Shown: in pieces, positions 9,672-19,400 of the stretch
Layout of the letters: each line of letters opens with the position of its first letter
Numbering within the stretch: the first letter of the stretch is position 1
Origin: Paludibacteraceae bacterium
GTDB lineage: Bacteria > Bacteroidota > Bacteroidia > Bacteroidales > Paludibacteraceae
Assembly (NCBI GenBank): GCA_024399965.1
Contig: JAKSNJ010000002.1
Coordinates: forward strand, 62,001 to 126,000
Direction: 5' to 3'
Length of the DNA stretch: 64,000 bases
Notes under the pieces: generated by a model
Told to the model about the DNA's origin: nothing
Seen by the model: only the letters and a program-made list of their open reading frames with translations
The model's database searches: none
Translations under genes and position numbers: made by a program

Positions 9672-9817
9672 TTTGGCATCGGTGAAAAACTATTCTTGTT
9701 ACTTACGCGTGTGGGAGCATACCCCGGCTGAGCATCAGGACTAGCGGCTAAAGCCATCACCAATCCACCGGCTAAAAGTTTTACCTGACTAACAGGTTGT
9801 ACATACTGTTTTTTCAT
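9668..9817 (-). CDS. Small 49-aa protein upstream of the giant surface protein
   Basis: Translation begins MKKQYVQPVSQVKLLAGGLV and ends SNKNSFSPMPK. Short proteins beginning MKKxYxxP with a hydrophobic middle and a polar tail are common in Bacteroidales and poorly understood; I assign it to that general type by resemblance only. Its stop TGA (9668-9670) overlaps the ATG of the 1955-aa gene (9669-9671) as ATGA, which argues for translational coupling. It starts 43 nt after the stop of the 1366-aa adhesin gene. The first 20 residues could be a weak export signal. It was found by reading the gap by eye. Confidence 0.6.
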   Translation of the reverse strand: MKKQYVQPVSQVKLLAGGLVMALAASPDAQPGYAPTRVSNKNSFSPMPK

Positions 9818-9860
9818 ATTATTTGATATTCTAAATTACTGATTCTCTAATCTCCACTCA

Positions 9861-12800
9861 TTACTTACCTAATACATCTTGTACGGTGTTGTTCTTCAAG
9901 ATATACATTCTGTTATTGCGAATAAATTTCTCCACATTGAGGCCACTCTGTACCTTATCGGTAGCGGTAACGATGTCGGTTATCTTGCGTTGCAACATCA
10001 AACTATATTCGGTGTTCTTGCCCTTGGTCAGGTCAAAGTCGTAGTCGCTTTCGCTCAGATTCCAAATGACTTGTCCGTTGTGCAGCAAGTACAGCGTACC
10101 TTCAGCCGCTGTAGCGATATGCAGCGTATAGGTGCCGTTTTGGGGAGCAGTCAGTGTCAGAGGGAAGAGGGCTTCATTCGTTTCGCTCCAAGGCAGTTCG
10201 GCATCGCATAGTTGTACGCCGTATGCAGCGATAGCCACTTGCGCAACTTTAGGTGTCTGGTAAGCCATCTTGACTAAGTCGTGACCTATTTCGTATGTCT
10301 CGGTAGCCGTCTCTTCTGCGCTCAAGAAGACGCGGTCCTGTTGTTTACTGTCGCGTGTCAGTTCTACCACCCATTCGCTATTGTTGGAGGTAGTTGTGCT
10401 GCGGGTAGGTGCCAGTAATGTACCGGCAGTTGCAGGTGTTTCCAACTTCAAGGTCTCACCTTCGGATTGTGCAAAGAACGCCGAACCTACGACAAAGGTA
10501 TTATTTGCTATCTCAAAAGCATGGAAAGCATCGTCTGTGTGGCTATAAACCTGCACCTTGTTGCCCGAGAAAGAGATATTACGATATTGTAGTGTCGAGT
10601 TGGCTACACCGTTCCAACCGGCGTTTATTGGATTGGTGGCGGGATATGCCTGTAGTGTCATTTCCGAAGGACCGCCTATGGTAGTGCCGTTGGCTTTCTT
10701 GAAGCAGAACGTGCTTACACCTAATGCGTCGTCCATCGTGATTAGATAGAGCATACCGGGATTCATATTGCCGGTATATTTTGTCCAGCCGTTTTGACCG
10801 GCAGCACGTTTATTGCTGTCGTACGTGTAAAGCATATAGTCCTTACCCGACTTGGCAGCCACACGTGTACCTTCGCTGTTCTTGTAATAAACACCATCTA
10901 CGGTGAACGGAACAGCCACGGTGTACCAACCAAATTCAATGGCGTCGCCGGCTTCAAAATCGACGTCAAACCACACATCACCGCCGATGGTCAAGTTGGT
11001 TTCACCGGTCAGTTGTGCCGACTGAATATTCTCGTTCTCGTTGGCCCATAAGGTAAGGTCAGCTACTTTCAGGGCACTGCTTAGTGTTACATTAGCTGTT
11101 GGCTTCAAGGTCAGATTGCCGACCTCATAACCCTGTGCGTCAATCGTCATTGTCTTGTCCACCACACCGGCTTGACCGATGAAGTCAATCGGTAATATCA
11201 GTGTCTCTCCGGCTGCTGTTTCATCAATCAGTTGTTGCAGGGTCACTTGGGGTACTAATGCTACGATTTGAATAGCAGAGAGGCACATATCTGCTTCTGC
11301 ACTCAAAAGCAGATTTTCTACTCCTATCCACGCATCAGCAGCTTTATAATCGGTTGTCAATGTTTGCTTGCTCGGGACGGAAACAGTAGCCAATGTGGTG
11401 CCGTTAGCGTCTTTGACAGTTACAGTGGCTGCGGCATCAGCATCGTTGTAAAGGGAGATACGAATGATATTACCTTGTGCAATGGCGACATTCATGTCGG
11501 CACGAACGGCAGTCTCTTCATCCATGCGGTAGTAATCCGTTTCATTGATGGTTATTTTAGCCGTCTTGCTGCCGGGTATAGGTGCAGCCGCCTCTACTAC
11601 TACGGCTTCACGCAGTTTGGTCCACACGTTGCCATTGGGGTCGGGGGTATAACTGCACACAAGTTTTGGCTTTTTCCCATCTTGGTCGAACGTGTTGCCG
11701 GCACCTCCCACATTGCAGTCATGCAGTTGGAAGGATTTTTTCAATTCATTACCTACACCTTCTCGGCAAACAATATGCGTACCTTGTGTGTTGTCATAAA
11801 ACCACTTGCAAGCGTTTCCTGTTGCCTCATCTACGGCGGTTGTTACGTAATAGTACCAATCACCATTGGCACCATATTGTCCGTTGCCGCGGCAGAGGTA
11901 TTTACCTGTCTTAACGTTTACAAAGTAGTACAACGGGTAGGAATTGCTTGTCCAGTTAGGACTGAAACTTTCGCCTACAGGTATCTCATACCATTGGTTG
12001 CTTTCTGCATCGCTAGTCGATATCTGCGTTTCGTAGGTATTACCGTTTTGGATAACGTGGGCGTAGTTCCAAGCGTTATTATCTCCCCAGAATTGCAGTT
12101 TTACGATTCGGCATGTCCCTGCAGGACCTTCCGGAGTATATAAATCCGAATAACTGATTGTTCCGCCGGTTACAGCCAAGTCGGTTTGGTCCTCGCTGCT
12201 GTTCAGTACGGCATGGTATAGTACGTTTTCTGCCACTATTTGTCTTTCCCACCTGGCATAGAATGTTTTGGCAGCTGTGATGGCAATCGTCGTTACATCT
12301 ACTACATCGCCACCATCGGTTTCGCTCCAACCGAGGAAATTGTATCCGTCTTTTGTGGGGTCTGTCGGTTTAGTGGCATACTTACCTTCTTTCACATCTT
12401 GTGAGGCAACTTCTGAACCGCCTTTGCTATCGAAAGTAACTTTATATTCAGGAGTTACAACCTCTACTATCGAAACTAATCCGCCATTGAAAATAATCTT
12501 GATGTCGGCATTTTGCTTCAAGTTAAAATAGATGTTTCGCCAGAAGTTATCATCTCCCGGGTAATCTACGCCAAAGGCGGTGGAACGCGTTTTCCAAGTA
12601 ATCAAGTCGGTGGAATTGGCCATATCCACGTAAGGAGAGTTGAACAACTCAATACCGGCACGGCCATCGTCATTATTGAGTTGCATCACTTTGAATTTAT
12701 GGTCACCGGCTGCGGCATTGCGGATTAAGATGATTCCCGAATCCCCTTCTTGACGGAATTTGTTGTTGGCTGCCTGTTTGGCCCAATTACCGGCCATATC

Positions 12801-13961
12801 CACTAACGAACCGTCTGCTTTTTCCACTTTTCCCCAACTGTTGCCCTCAATGGAAATATACCAGCCATCCTGATAGAACGGAGTAAAATCTTCCGCCGTT
12901 ACAGAGAAACGGCCATTGTAGGTAATGGTAACTTTTTGTGCTTTGGTCAAAGTAAAATTCATGTGCCCATCCTTTGTGGCAAGAGCCACAGGGGAATTGG
13001 GATCTAAATCCATAGGCACTTTGTAACCCCAATCGTTGCCACGAATTACCTCAAAGCGGTTAAGACCTTTGGGTGCGATATAAGTAACCGACATAGAGCG
13101 TTTATCGGCACTCTTGGTGAACTTAGGATTGCGGTTATTCCACCAGTCGTTTTGGTTTTCGTACATCCACAAATCGCCCACTAAATAGAAGTCTTCACTC
13201 CGCAATTCCCACTTGGCATAGACCTTGGTGTCTTCGTTAATGGTCGTATTGAAATCAAACGATTGGGTGCAAGCCTCGTCCTTGTACCAGCCCTTAAAGG
13301 TTGCCACCTCGTGATTGCCGGATTGCGTTTGAATCTTACTCAAATCGCCGGGGTTGGTTGCCTTGCCCCCCTCTGCCACATATTGGGTTGATTTGGTTTG
13401 CGAACAGAAAGTTACAAACTCCACTTTGTACTTATCGCCTGCAGGAGCAGGTTCTTCGCCACAAGTATTCGTTCTGCCCCCACCGTAAGTTTCCCATTGA
13501 CCTGAATTTTCAAAAGCATTGCAATAAATGCAGTTGTTCGTACCGGCATCATCTACACACATTTTATTTTGGCTATTCCAAGTCCAATTGGCATCACCAC
13601 CGGAAACACGAACAATGCGAATATAACCAATGTCGTTACGGGGGATAGTAACGCTATACATATTATTCCCCAACGATGTCATCTTGGTGTAATTACTGCT
13701 GCCAATATTACACGAACCACCCATGTTGTCCCAATTTGTGCTATTGGTTTTGGTGTCTTTTGCACTATTGTTGCTATAGTAGAACACGGCTGCCGGATAA
13801 GCACCGGCATCTCCCCAATTGACATTATTGTCTAATCGAAAATAGATTGTTTCACCTTGTGCAAAGGAACAATCGGTTGATGCCCCCCACACATTACCAC
13901 TTGCCAACATACCGGTGGCAAACATTAATACTGCAAAAAACTTTGAAAAATTGTTTTTCAT
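9861..13961 (-). CDS. Large secreted adhesin with InlB-type repeats
   Basis: A 1366-aa protein with signal peptide 1-26 (ends NVWGAS). Residues about 28-165 are a module (FAQGETIYFRLD, GNNMYSVTIPRNDIGYIRIV) shared with the N-terminus of the GH87-like protein at 39143-41470; it may be a starch-binding-like fold. Two InlB B-type repeats follow (FKGWYKDEACTQSFDF; YNFLGWSETDGGDVVDVTT). A beta-trefoil-like module (YYFVNVKTGKYLCRG), also found in the 1955-aa protein, comes next. The C-terminal 450 aa is a beta-rich region closing with the tail KFIRNNRMYILKNNTVQDVL. It heads an operon from the promoter at 14024 and is followed by the 49-aa ORF. Surface adhesion or glycan binding is inferred from architecture. 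Confidence 0.75.
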   Translation of the reverse strand: MKNNFSKFFAVLMFATGMLASGNVWGASTDCSFAQGETIYFRLDNNVNWGDAGAYPAAVFYYSNNSAKDTKTNSTNWDNMGGSCNIGSSNYTKMTSLGNNMYSVTIPRNDIGYIRIVRVSGGDANWTWNSQNKMCVDDAGTNNCIYCNAFENSGQWETYGGGRTNTCGEEPAPAGDKYKVEFVTFCSQTKSTQYVAEGGKATNPGDLSKIQTQSGNHEVATFKGWYKDEACTQSFDFNTTINEDTKVYAKWELRSEDFYLVGDLWMYENQNDWWNNRNPKFTKSADKRSMSVTYIAPKGLNRFEVIRGNDWGYKVPMDLDPNSPVALATKDGHMNFTLTKAQKVTITYNGRFSVTAEDFTPFYQDGWYISIEGNSWGKVEKADGSLVDMAGNWAKQAANNKFRQEGDSGIILIRNAAAGDHKFKVMQLNNDDGRAGIELFNSPYVDMANSTDLITWKTRSTAFGVDYPGDDNFWRNIYFNLKQNADIKIIFNGGLVSIVEVVTPEYKVTFDSKGGSEVASQDVKEGKYATKPTDPTKDGYNFLGWSETDGGDVVDVTTIAITAAKTFYARWERQIVAENVLYHAVLNSSEDQTDLAVTGGTISYSDLYTPEGPAGTCRIVKLQFWGDNNAWNYAHVIQNGNTYETQISTSDAESNQWYEIPVGESFSPNWTSNSYPLYYFVNVKTGKYLCRGNGQYGANGDWYYYVTTAVDEATGNACKWFYDNTQGTHIVCREGVGNELKKSFQLHDCNVGGAGNTFDQDGKKPKLVCSYTPDPNGNVWTKLREAVVVEAAAPIPGSKTAKITINETDYYRMDEETAVRADMNVAIAQGNIIRISLYNDADAAATVTVKDANGTTLATVSVPSKQTLTTDYKAADAWIGVENLLLSAEADMCLSAIQIVALVPQVTLQQLIDETAAGETLILPIDFIGQAGVVDKTMTIDAQGYEVGNLTLKPTANVTLSSALKVADLTLWANENENIQSAQLTGETNLTIGGDVWFDVDFEAGDAIEFGWYTVAVPFTVDGVYYKNSEGTRVAAKSGKDYMLYTYDSNKRAAGQNGWTKYTGNMNPGMLYLITMDDALGVSTFCFKKANGTTIGGPSEMTLQAYPATNPINAGWNGVANSTLQYRNISFSGNKVQVYSHTDDAFHAFEIANNTFVVGSAFFAQSEGETLKLETPATAGTLLAPTRSTTTSNNSEWVVELTRDSKQQDRVFLSAEETATETYEIGHDLVKMAYQTPKVAQVAIAAYGVQLCDAELPWSETNEALFPLTLTAPQNGTYTLHIATAAEGTLYLLHNGQVIWNLSESDYDFDLTKGKNTEYSLMLQRKITDIVTATDKVQSGLNVEKFIRNNRMYILKNNTVQDVLGK

Positions 13962-14023
13962 ACTATTGAGAATTTTAAGTTAATAATTTTCGTTTGTTAT
14001 GCGTGTAATAACCTTTGCGCCTG

Positions 14024-14055
14024 CAAAGTTACAATTTTTTACGCACATACGCAAT
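14024..14055 (-). promoter_or_regulatory. Promoter of the 1366-aa adhesin operon
   Basis: Minus-strand TAACTTTG at 14024-14031 with a near-match to TTTG (ATTG, 14052-14055) at 20 nt. The leader to the ATG at 13961 is about 55 nt. Confidence 0.65.
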
Positions 14056-14189
14056 AGGTGCGTGTGTACAATATAGAAAAAAGTGAAATGCCGATATTGA
14101 TTATCAGCATGTTATGGAAATACGAATATAGACGGCACGGCGTGCCTAAAGTGAGAAAAAGCACCAACATGTGGTGCAAAGTATGAGAA
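14032..14189. other. Intergenic gap with small inverted repeats
   Basis: Two short inverted repeats lie downstream of the ATPase gene at 14190: GGCACG/CGTGCC around 14132-14145 and GCACCA/TGGTGC around 14161-14177. Either could end the ATPase transcript, but neither has a good T run. Nothing else is seen. Confidence 0.35.
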
Positions 14190-15527
14190 TTAGAAATCGG
14201 TTAGTAGGAAACTAAGGTACATAGGAAGAGTTAATAATTTACCTTCACGACCGATATTATAATCTCCTAACTTGATGGCATGCATAACGTGATATTTGTC
14301 TTCGTTGTTTAGAACCGTTTTTAGAGATTTAGCGTTACCTGTACGCGCTTTACATTCAATAGGAACGCACTCGTTATGATACCGAAACAAAAAATCTAAT
14401 TCCACACCGCTTTCTTTGTGATAGTAATATAATTTTCGTCCCATCTTACCCAATATATCGGCTACCACATTTTCATAAATAGCTCCTTTGTATGCTCCTA
14501 ATTGTCCTTGCACAATACTTGCAGCAGTTCCTTGTTCCAGCATACTGACAAAGAGTCCGGTGTCGGCCATGTACACTTTAAATTCGGAAGGAATAGCGTT
14601 GCCGTCTAATGGCAGTTCTGTGATGTCTGTGTTGTAAGCTCTGTAAATCATACCGGCGTCTTCAATCCATTGCAAACAACCGGCAAAATCACGCCCTCGT
14701 GCATTATTGCGCACAGCAGAATACATAAACTTTTTGTTCTCGCGTGCAAGTTGCTTTGGAATAGAATTGAAACACTCCACAATACGCGACTTATCAGTAG
14801 CAGAGGCATACTTAATCATATCGTAACGATATTCGCTCAAAATATCTTCTTGAGTATTACGGACTTTCTGCAAGTTGTTAGTTTGAATGAACGTCTCTAC
14901 GGCGGCAGGCATACCCCCGACAATGGTATAATATAGGAATAAATTTCGTAGAGACAGATGTGTTAAGTCGTCCACCGGTTTTTCTGTATGCAAACAATCA
15001 CGCAAATATTCAATAGTGGAATCAGCGATGCCATTTGCCCAGAGAAACTCCTGAAAATCCATTGGATACATTTCTTCAATTTGTTCATATCCTACAGGAA
15101 TAGGGGCTAATTCGTCTTCCATCTGCTGTTGTTTGGTTTTGTATCCCTGTACCCCCAATAATGACCCTGTGCAAATAACATCGAAACGTCCGTCTAATTG
15201 GAAATACTTTAGGGAAGTGCGAGCACGAGGGCAGTCTTGAATTTCATCGAAGATAATACAAGTTTTTCCTGTAATGAATTCAGCATTAGGAACGGCTGCA
15301 CTCAATTGTCGCATGATATTGTCCACATCTAACGATCCACTAAAAGCGAACTTATATTCCGGATGTTTGAAGAAATCTAAGTAAATTATATGTTCATAAT
15401 TTGCTTTTGCAAAGGTTAGAACCGAGTATGTTTTGCCACATTGACGACATCCCTTAATGACTAAAGGTTTGTGATTTGGTGTGTTTTTCCAATCAGAGAA
15501 AGTGGCTTCTATTTTTCGTCTAAACAT
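14190..15527 (-). CDS. AAA ATPase with DUF4143 domain
   Basis: A 445-aa protein of the AAA_14/DUF4143 family. The Walker A motif is GCRQCGKT near residue 26, Walker B is CIIFDEIQD, and a sensor-like CTGSLLG follows. The C-terminal DUF4143 part carries VELDFLF and PIECKA, the D/E-x-K pattern of a PD-(D/E)XK-like nuclease fold. Such proteins are common single genes in Bacteroidetes and archaea; their role is poorly known. It has its own promoter at 15645 and sits between two adhesin operons without an obvious functional link. A second family member lies at 24786-25979. Confidence 0.85.
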   Translation of the reverse strand: MFRRKIEATFSDWKNTPNHKPLVIKGCRQCGKTYSVLTFAKANYEHIIYLDFFKHPEYKFAFSGSLDVDNIMRQLSAAVPNAEFITGKTCIIFDEIQDCPRARTSLKYFQLDGRFDVICTGSLLGVQGYKTKQQQMEDELAPIPVGYEQIEEMYPMDFQEFLWANGIADSTIEYLRDCLHTEKPVDDLTHLSLRNLFLYYTIVGGMPAAVETFIQTNNLQKVRNTQEDILSEYRYDMIKYASATDKSRIVECFNSIPKQLARENKKFMYSAVRNNARGRDFAGCLQWIEDAGMIYRAYNTDITELPLDGNAIPSEFKVYMADTGLFVSMLEQGTAASIVQGQLGAYKGAIYENVVADILGKMGRKLYYYHKESGVELDFLFRYHNECVPIECKARTGNAKSLKTVLNNEDKYHVMHAIKLGDYNIGREGKLLTLPMYLSFLLTDF

Positions 15528-15644
15528 AAGTTATTGTTTTATAGCTGTTTTGCTTTTAAATTGCACGTTTTCATACCGACTTTGTCTACGATATTACACA
15601 TTTCACGTGGGGACTTTTGTGGTGGTTTGTTCAAAAATCGACTG

Positions 15645-15676
15645 CAAATATACAACAAAAATTTGGCATACGCAAA
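15645..15676 (-). promoter_or_regulatory. Promoter of the DUF4143 ATPase gene (first copy)
   Basis: Minus-strand TATATTTG at 15645-15652 and TTTG at 15673-15676, spacer 20 nt. The leader is about 110 nt. Confidence 0.6.
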
Positions 15677-15691
15677 CAATTTGGGCACAAA

Positions 15692-15716
15692 ATAGATATT
15701 TTAATCTATGTATAGG
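15692..15716. repeat. Dispersed palindromic repeat, copy 1
   Basis: ATAGAT and ATCTAT arms flank an A/T core and are followed by GTATAGG. On the other strand the unit matches 35646-35669 (CCTATTCATAGATTAAAA). Both copies lie within 300 bp of the only two copies of the CTATCTCGACAC-led 11-bp repeat. Confidence 0.4.
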
Positions 15717-15960
15717 CGGTTTTTTGTATAGTCGTGGGGTGCTTGCACACCAAAGACATATAAAAAAACGGCTATGTGAGGCGTAAGCCGTTGTACCCAA
15801 ATGTGCGCGTATGTTGATTAAGGACGAGGACGTACATTGGGGGGAATGCCGACCTTGTCGGCAGGCAGCTTGCCCAAGTTACAAAGAATTGCTTTTTCAC
15901 AAGGCAGAACGCCGAAATATACACTTTTTTTCTGAAAAAAATCCCCACCATCACCCCCTC

Positions 15961-16014
15961 ATCGTTCGTCTATCTCGACACGGACGATAGACGAACGATA
16001 TACGAACGATGAAC
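15961..16014. repeat. 11-bp-period repeat with 14-bp hairpin, copy A
   Basis: Arms ATCGTTCGTCTATC (15961-15974) and its exact complement (15986-15999) enclose an 11-nt loop. The 11-mers GGACGATAGAC, GAACGATATAC and GAACGATGAAC follow one another at 15982-16014. The leader CTATCTCGACAC and the 11-mers recur at 35484-35528. It lies 13 nt beyond the stop of the 128-aa protein gene, so the hairpin would form in the 3' end of that transcript and could protect or end it. Confidence 0.7.
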
Positions 16015-16026
16015 GGAGAGTGGATT

Positions 16027-16413
16027 TTACGCCTTTTTTCGGCGTGCTAAAAACGCATATCCGGCAGCAAGAAGCAGCAGGAATGGAACAGCGTCTCCAA
16101 TAGGATCATTTAATCCGGGCTCATTACCATCTTCTTTGTCTGTTGTACCACTACCGTCACCGGGTAATCCCATACGACCACGATTAGCGACATAATCAGA
16201 TTGATTGGCATAGCCATACGAGTTGATGGTGGGGGTAGAGCTGTAGGCACTACCTGAACCAACCATAGAACTCGTAGAACCGAACCCAGCCGACGGTGCC
16301 ACTGCACCATCGGTTTGGGCCGACAAACCTACTGACACGCACAGCAGTAGGCCAATTAAAACACACACACTTGTATGATTTTGTAACATATTGTTAATAT
16401 TAATAGTTTTCAT
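16027..16413 (-). CDS. Small secreted protein with a C-terminal sorting-type tail
   Basis: A 128-aa protein. Residues 1-33 form a signal peptide (VCVLIGLLLCVSVGLSA). The middle is rich in Gly, Ser and Thr with no recognisable fold. The C-terminus has DPIGDAVPFLLLLAAGYAF followed by a basic cluster (RRKK), the tripartite layout of exosortase- or PEP-CTERM-like sorting signals: short motif, membrane helix, positive end. Small proteins with a P-x-G-D motif before a final helix are familiar in Bacteroidales. The start is 21 nt after the stop of the 2600-aa adhesin, so both are on one transcript. A partner or anchor role is inference. Confidence 0.65.
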   Translation of the reverse strand: MKTININNMLQNHTSVCVLIGLLLCVSVGLSAQTDGAVAPSAGFGSTSSMVGSGSAYSSTPTINSYGYANQSDYVANRGRMGLPGDGSGTTDKEDGNEPGLNDPIGDAVPFLLLLAAGYAFLARRKKA

Positions 16414-16434
16414 ATTGCTATTTTTCCTCCTTTC

Positions 16435-19400
16435 TTATTTCACACGGTTCAACATTGCCCCTGTACCATCGTAGAGTTGCCCATTATAGCGAATCATTAG
16501 CCGTTCATTCTCAATAAACTTACACGGTTTATCGGATTGAGTAGCACCGGCACCTTTCCAATCTGTGTAGATGAAAGACCCCTCCGGAATGAAACGAATA
16601 ATTGCATTTGCTGCGGTGTATTCTTTCGTTGCTTGAATAAAGCACTCAAACGGAGGAATAATCGCATTTTCTTCCAATTCAAATTGATGGGTGGCAGGAT
16701 TGAGTACATAAACATTTTGTACCTCAATATTATGCAATGTCGGATTAGCCACCAATTGGAAACCGTCAATGTTTTTAACATCAGGCGTTGCATCGTTATC
16801 AATCTCAATCGAATTGTTGTTTTTTGCTTCTGCTATGAACGAAACTTGGGTATTTGTTTCAAAGTAGTTGCCAAAGCCGTGCTCATTGGAGAAATAGATA
16901 ATATAGGGCTTATCTTTTTCTGGCTTGGCAGATGTGATGTATTTCCAACTTGCCACTACGTCTTTTGCCACCGTTTGTGCAAATAAAGTTTTGAGATAGT
17001 AGTAACCAGCTTGGAGAGTACTTCCTTTCTCCCAGACAGCATCAATAGGGTATGCCTTCTTGTCTGTCTCGTCGTAAATAGTAACATCAGTAGGTGCAAA
17101 GGGCACGCTGAAGGTGTACCATTGATTGATGGCAGAGTATTTGCCCACGGTAGGACGGATATACTCAATGCGCTCGTTTACCGTCACATCGCCGGTAACT
17201 TGCCCACCTTGGTGGATAATAAGAACATCTACAGGGTCAGTTAGAGATATTGTTTCATTCGCTTGTACTTCAAAACCTTTATTCCACTGAGCATAGAGGT
17301 CGAGGTCGTCTTCGTCTTCATCGAAAGTGAACGTGTGTGTGGCACCTGCGGTATAAACAACTGCTCCTTCGGACGAGGTAGCCCAACCAGCAAAGATATA
17401 ACCCTCGCGAGTGTAGCCGCAAGGTTTGATGGTAACCGTCTTTGTGTCTTCGCCATCGTGATAAGCGGTTTCATCTGCGGTGTAACCCGTTGCATCCTCT
17501 GCATTAGCATGATAGGTCACATAGTGGCAAGTGCCACCACCGCTGGAAGAACCGGAAGATATAGAAATACTATGGAAACTACCATTTGAACCACCATAAC
17601 GACCTACTTTTATGATACTTGTTCCACAAATTCCATCATTTTCTATTATGGTATAAATGCCTGTCTTGGATGTGTTTTGAGCTGCTACTTCAAAAGGATG
17701 TTCATACTGGTCATCTCCGTCATCGCTACCGACACAAATTTGGTTATTGTCTCCATTTTGAGTTTGACTATAAACGATGGTAACCACATCGCCAGCAGCA
17801 AATGTACGTTCATTATTTAAAGTTAATTTTACATAGTTTTTACTCGACTGTAAAGTTCCTTTGAAAGTTACATAACAATCGGTACCTATTGTGTGAGTAG
17901 CATTAGTATTATTAATCTCAACAGAGCAGCCAGTATATGTTGCTTCGCTTAATCCTTTCATTGTTGCGGTTGCATACTCTCCGCCACTTCCACCACCTTG
18001 GCAGGTCTCATGCCAATTGGCGTGGAGGGTGAGGTCGCCAGTTACAGTAACAGAAGTAACTTCTTCACCGCCAATGTTGTTAGTCCACTTCACAAAATCA
18101 TAATCATCTCTATTGCGAGTTGGTAGAGTAACTTCCGTGCCAGAAGGAATGCCACTCTTGATGTAGTTGCCATCGTCAGAGAGCGTCCAATCTGATTCGG
18201 AAATAGTACCACCATGAGGATTGAGGGTAATGGCGTAGGTGGGTACAGGCGCAGCAGCGAGGTTGATAGTGTAGCTTGCTTCGTCGGCGCAATAATCTAC
18301 TTCACTTATAGTTTGAGCCGCAGAGGTGGCTTTAATAGTGGTAGAACCAACTTTGGTACCAAGAGTGATAGTACCATCAGTTGCTACGGTGGCAACTTGC
18401 GTATCACTACTAGTGTAGGTAACAGAAACGCCGTGCTCGTTGGTCAAAGAATTGGTGAACGAAGCATCACCGACTTGCTTTTCAATAGAAGTGGTAGTAT
18501 AAGCCAAATCTGGAGCGGTGCAAGTAGGTGTGGCATCTTCAATTGTGATGGCTTTGATGATATTCCACGATGAAGATTTTGTTTTGATACAGAAATGTGT
18601 TTCTTCCGTTGTCTCTACTATTTTAGAAACAGGATCTCCATAGGAAGCCGTTGCAGCACCTGTAAAGTCTTGATAGTCGCTGTCAGAACATCCATTGGTA
18701 GAAATACTAATCGTACCATTAGCGGTTCCAGCTAGTGTACCAAAAGTCATGGTAACATTTTTATTGGCTTGTACCCAAAAATCAATGGTAACGCTTGCTT
18801 CTTTAATTTTCAAACCTCGGTCTGCTTTCTTTTCACCAGTATTATCACTTGTTTGATAATCCCATTCTGCTTTGCTTGTGGAGGAAATATTGTAATGGTT
18901 GTCATTTAAAACGCTTGATACAGCAACAGTGGAAGTTTTGTCAATCTTAACCTCTTTTGCTATCGCAGCGAAGTCAACACTGGTAGCATATTGTTTTCCT
19001 GCACTTGTGACGATGACAGTACAAGTAGCAGTTTTACTGCCATCTTCGGTAGTGACGGTAATAGTAGCAGTACCAGCAGCAACAGCGGTGACAACGCCAT
19101 CTTCAACAGTCGCGACACCTTCTTTATCAGAAGACCAAGTCACATTCTTGTTGGTTGCATTTTCAGGAGCAATGGTAGCAGTCAAAGTCTCGGTGTTACC
19201 AACAGTAAGTGATAGTTCACTCTTATTCAAAGTAACACCTGTAACAGAGACTGTGGTAGCCGTCCACTTGCCGTAATAAGATTTGGCGGATGTGATAACC
19301 TCGCTTGCGATGGTAACAGAATTTTGTAATGCGGCATCGCTGTACCAACCATTAAAGGTGTAGCCCTGTTTGGTTTGATAAGAAGCATAATCAGCAGGAT

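Larger units (their letters stand above)
15528..16026. other. 499-bp gap with a promoter and dispersed repeats
   Basis: It holds the ATPase promoter (15645-15676), a palindrome ATAGAT/ATCTAT at 15692-15709 whose flanks recur at 35646-35669, a possible ACGGCT/AGCCGT stem near 15768-15790, and an 11-bp-period repeat with a long hairpin at 15961-16014. Small open frames here lack coding character and cross these signals. Confidence 0.5.

Noticed and set aside
7974..12143. Several 110-290-aa plus-strand frames antisense to the two large adhesins
   Set aside because: Low stop density on the opposite strand follows from the codon use of the adhesins; no family resemblance was seen.
15471..15954. 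Small frames between the first ATPase gene and the 128-aa protein gene
   Set aside because: They cross a promoter and dispersed repeats and have no coding signature.
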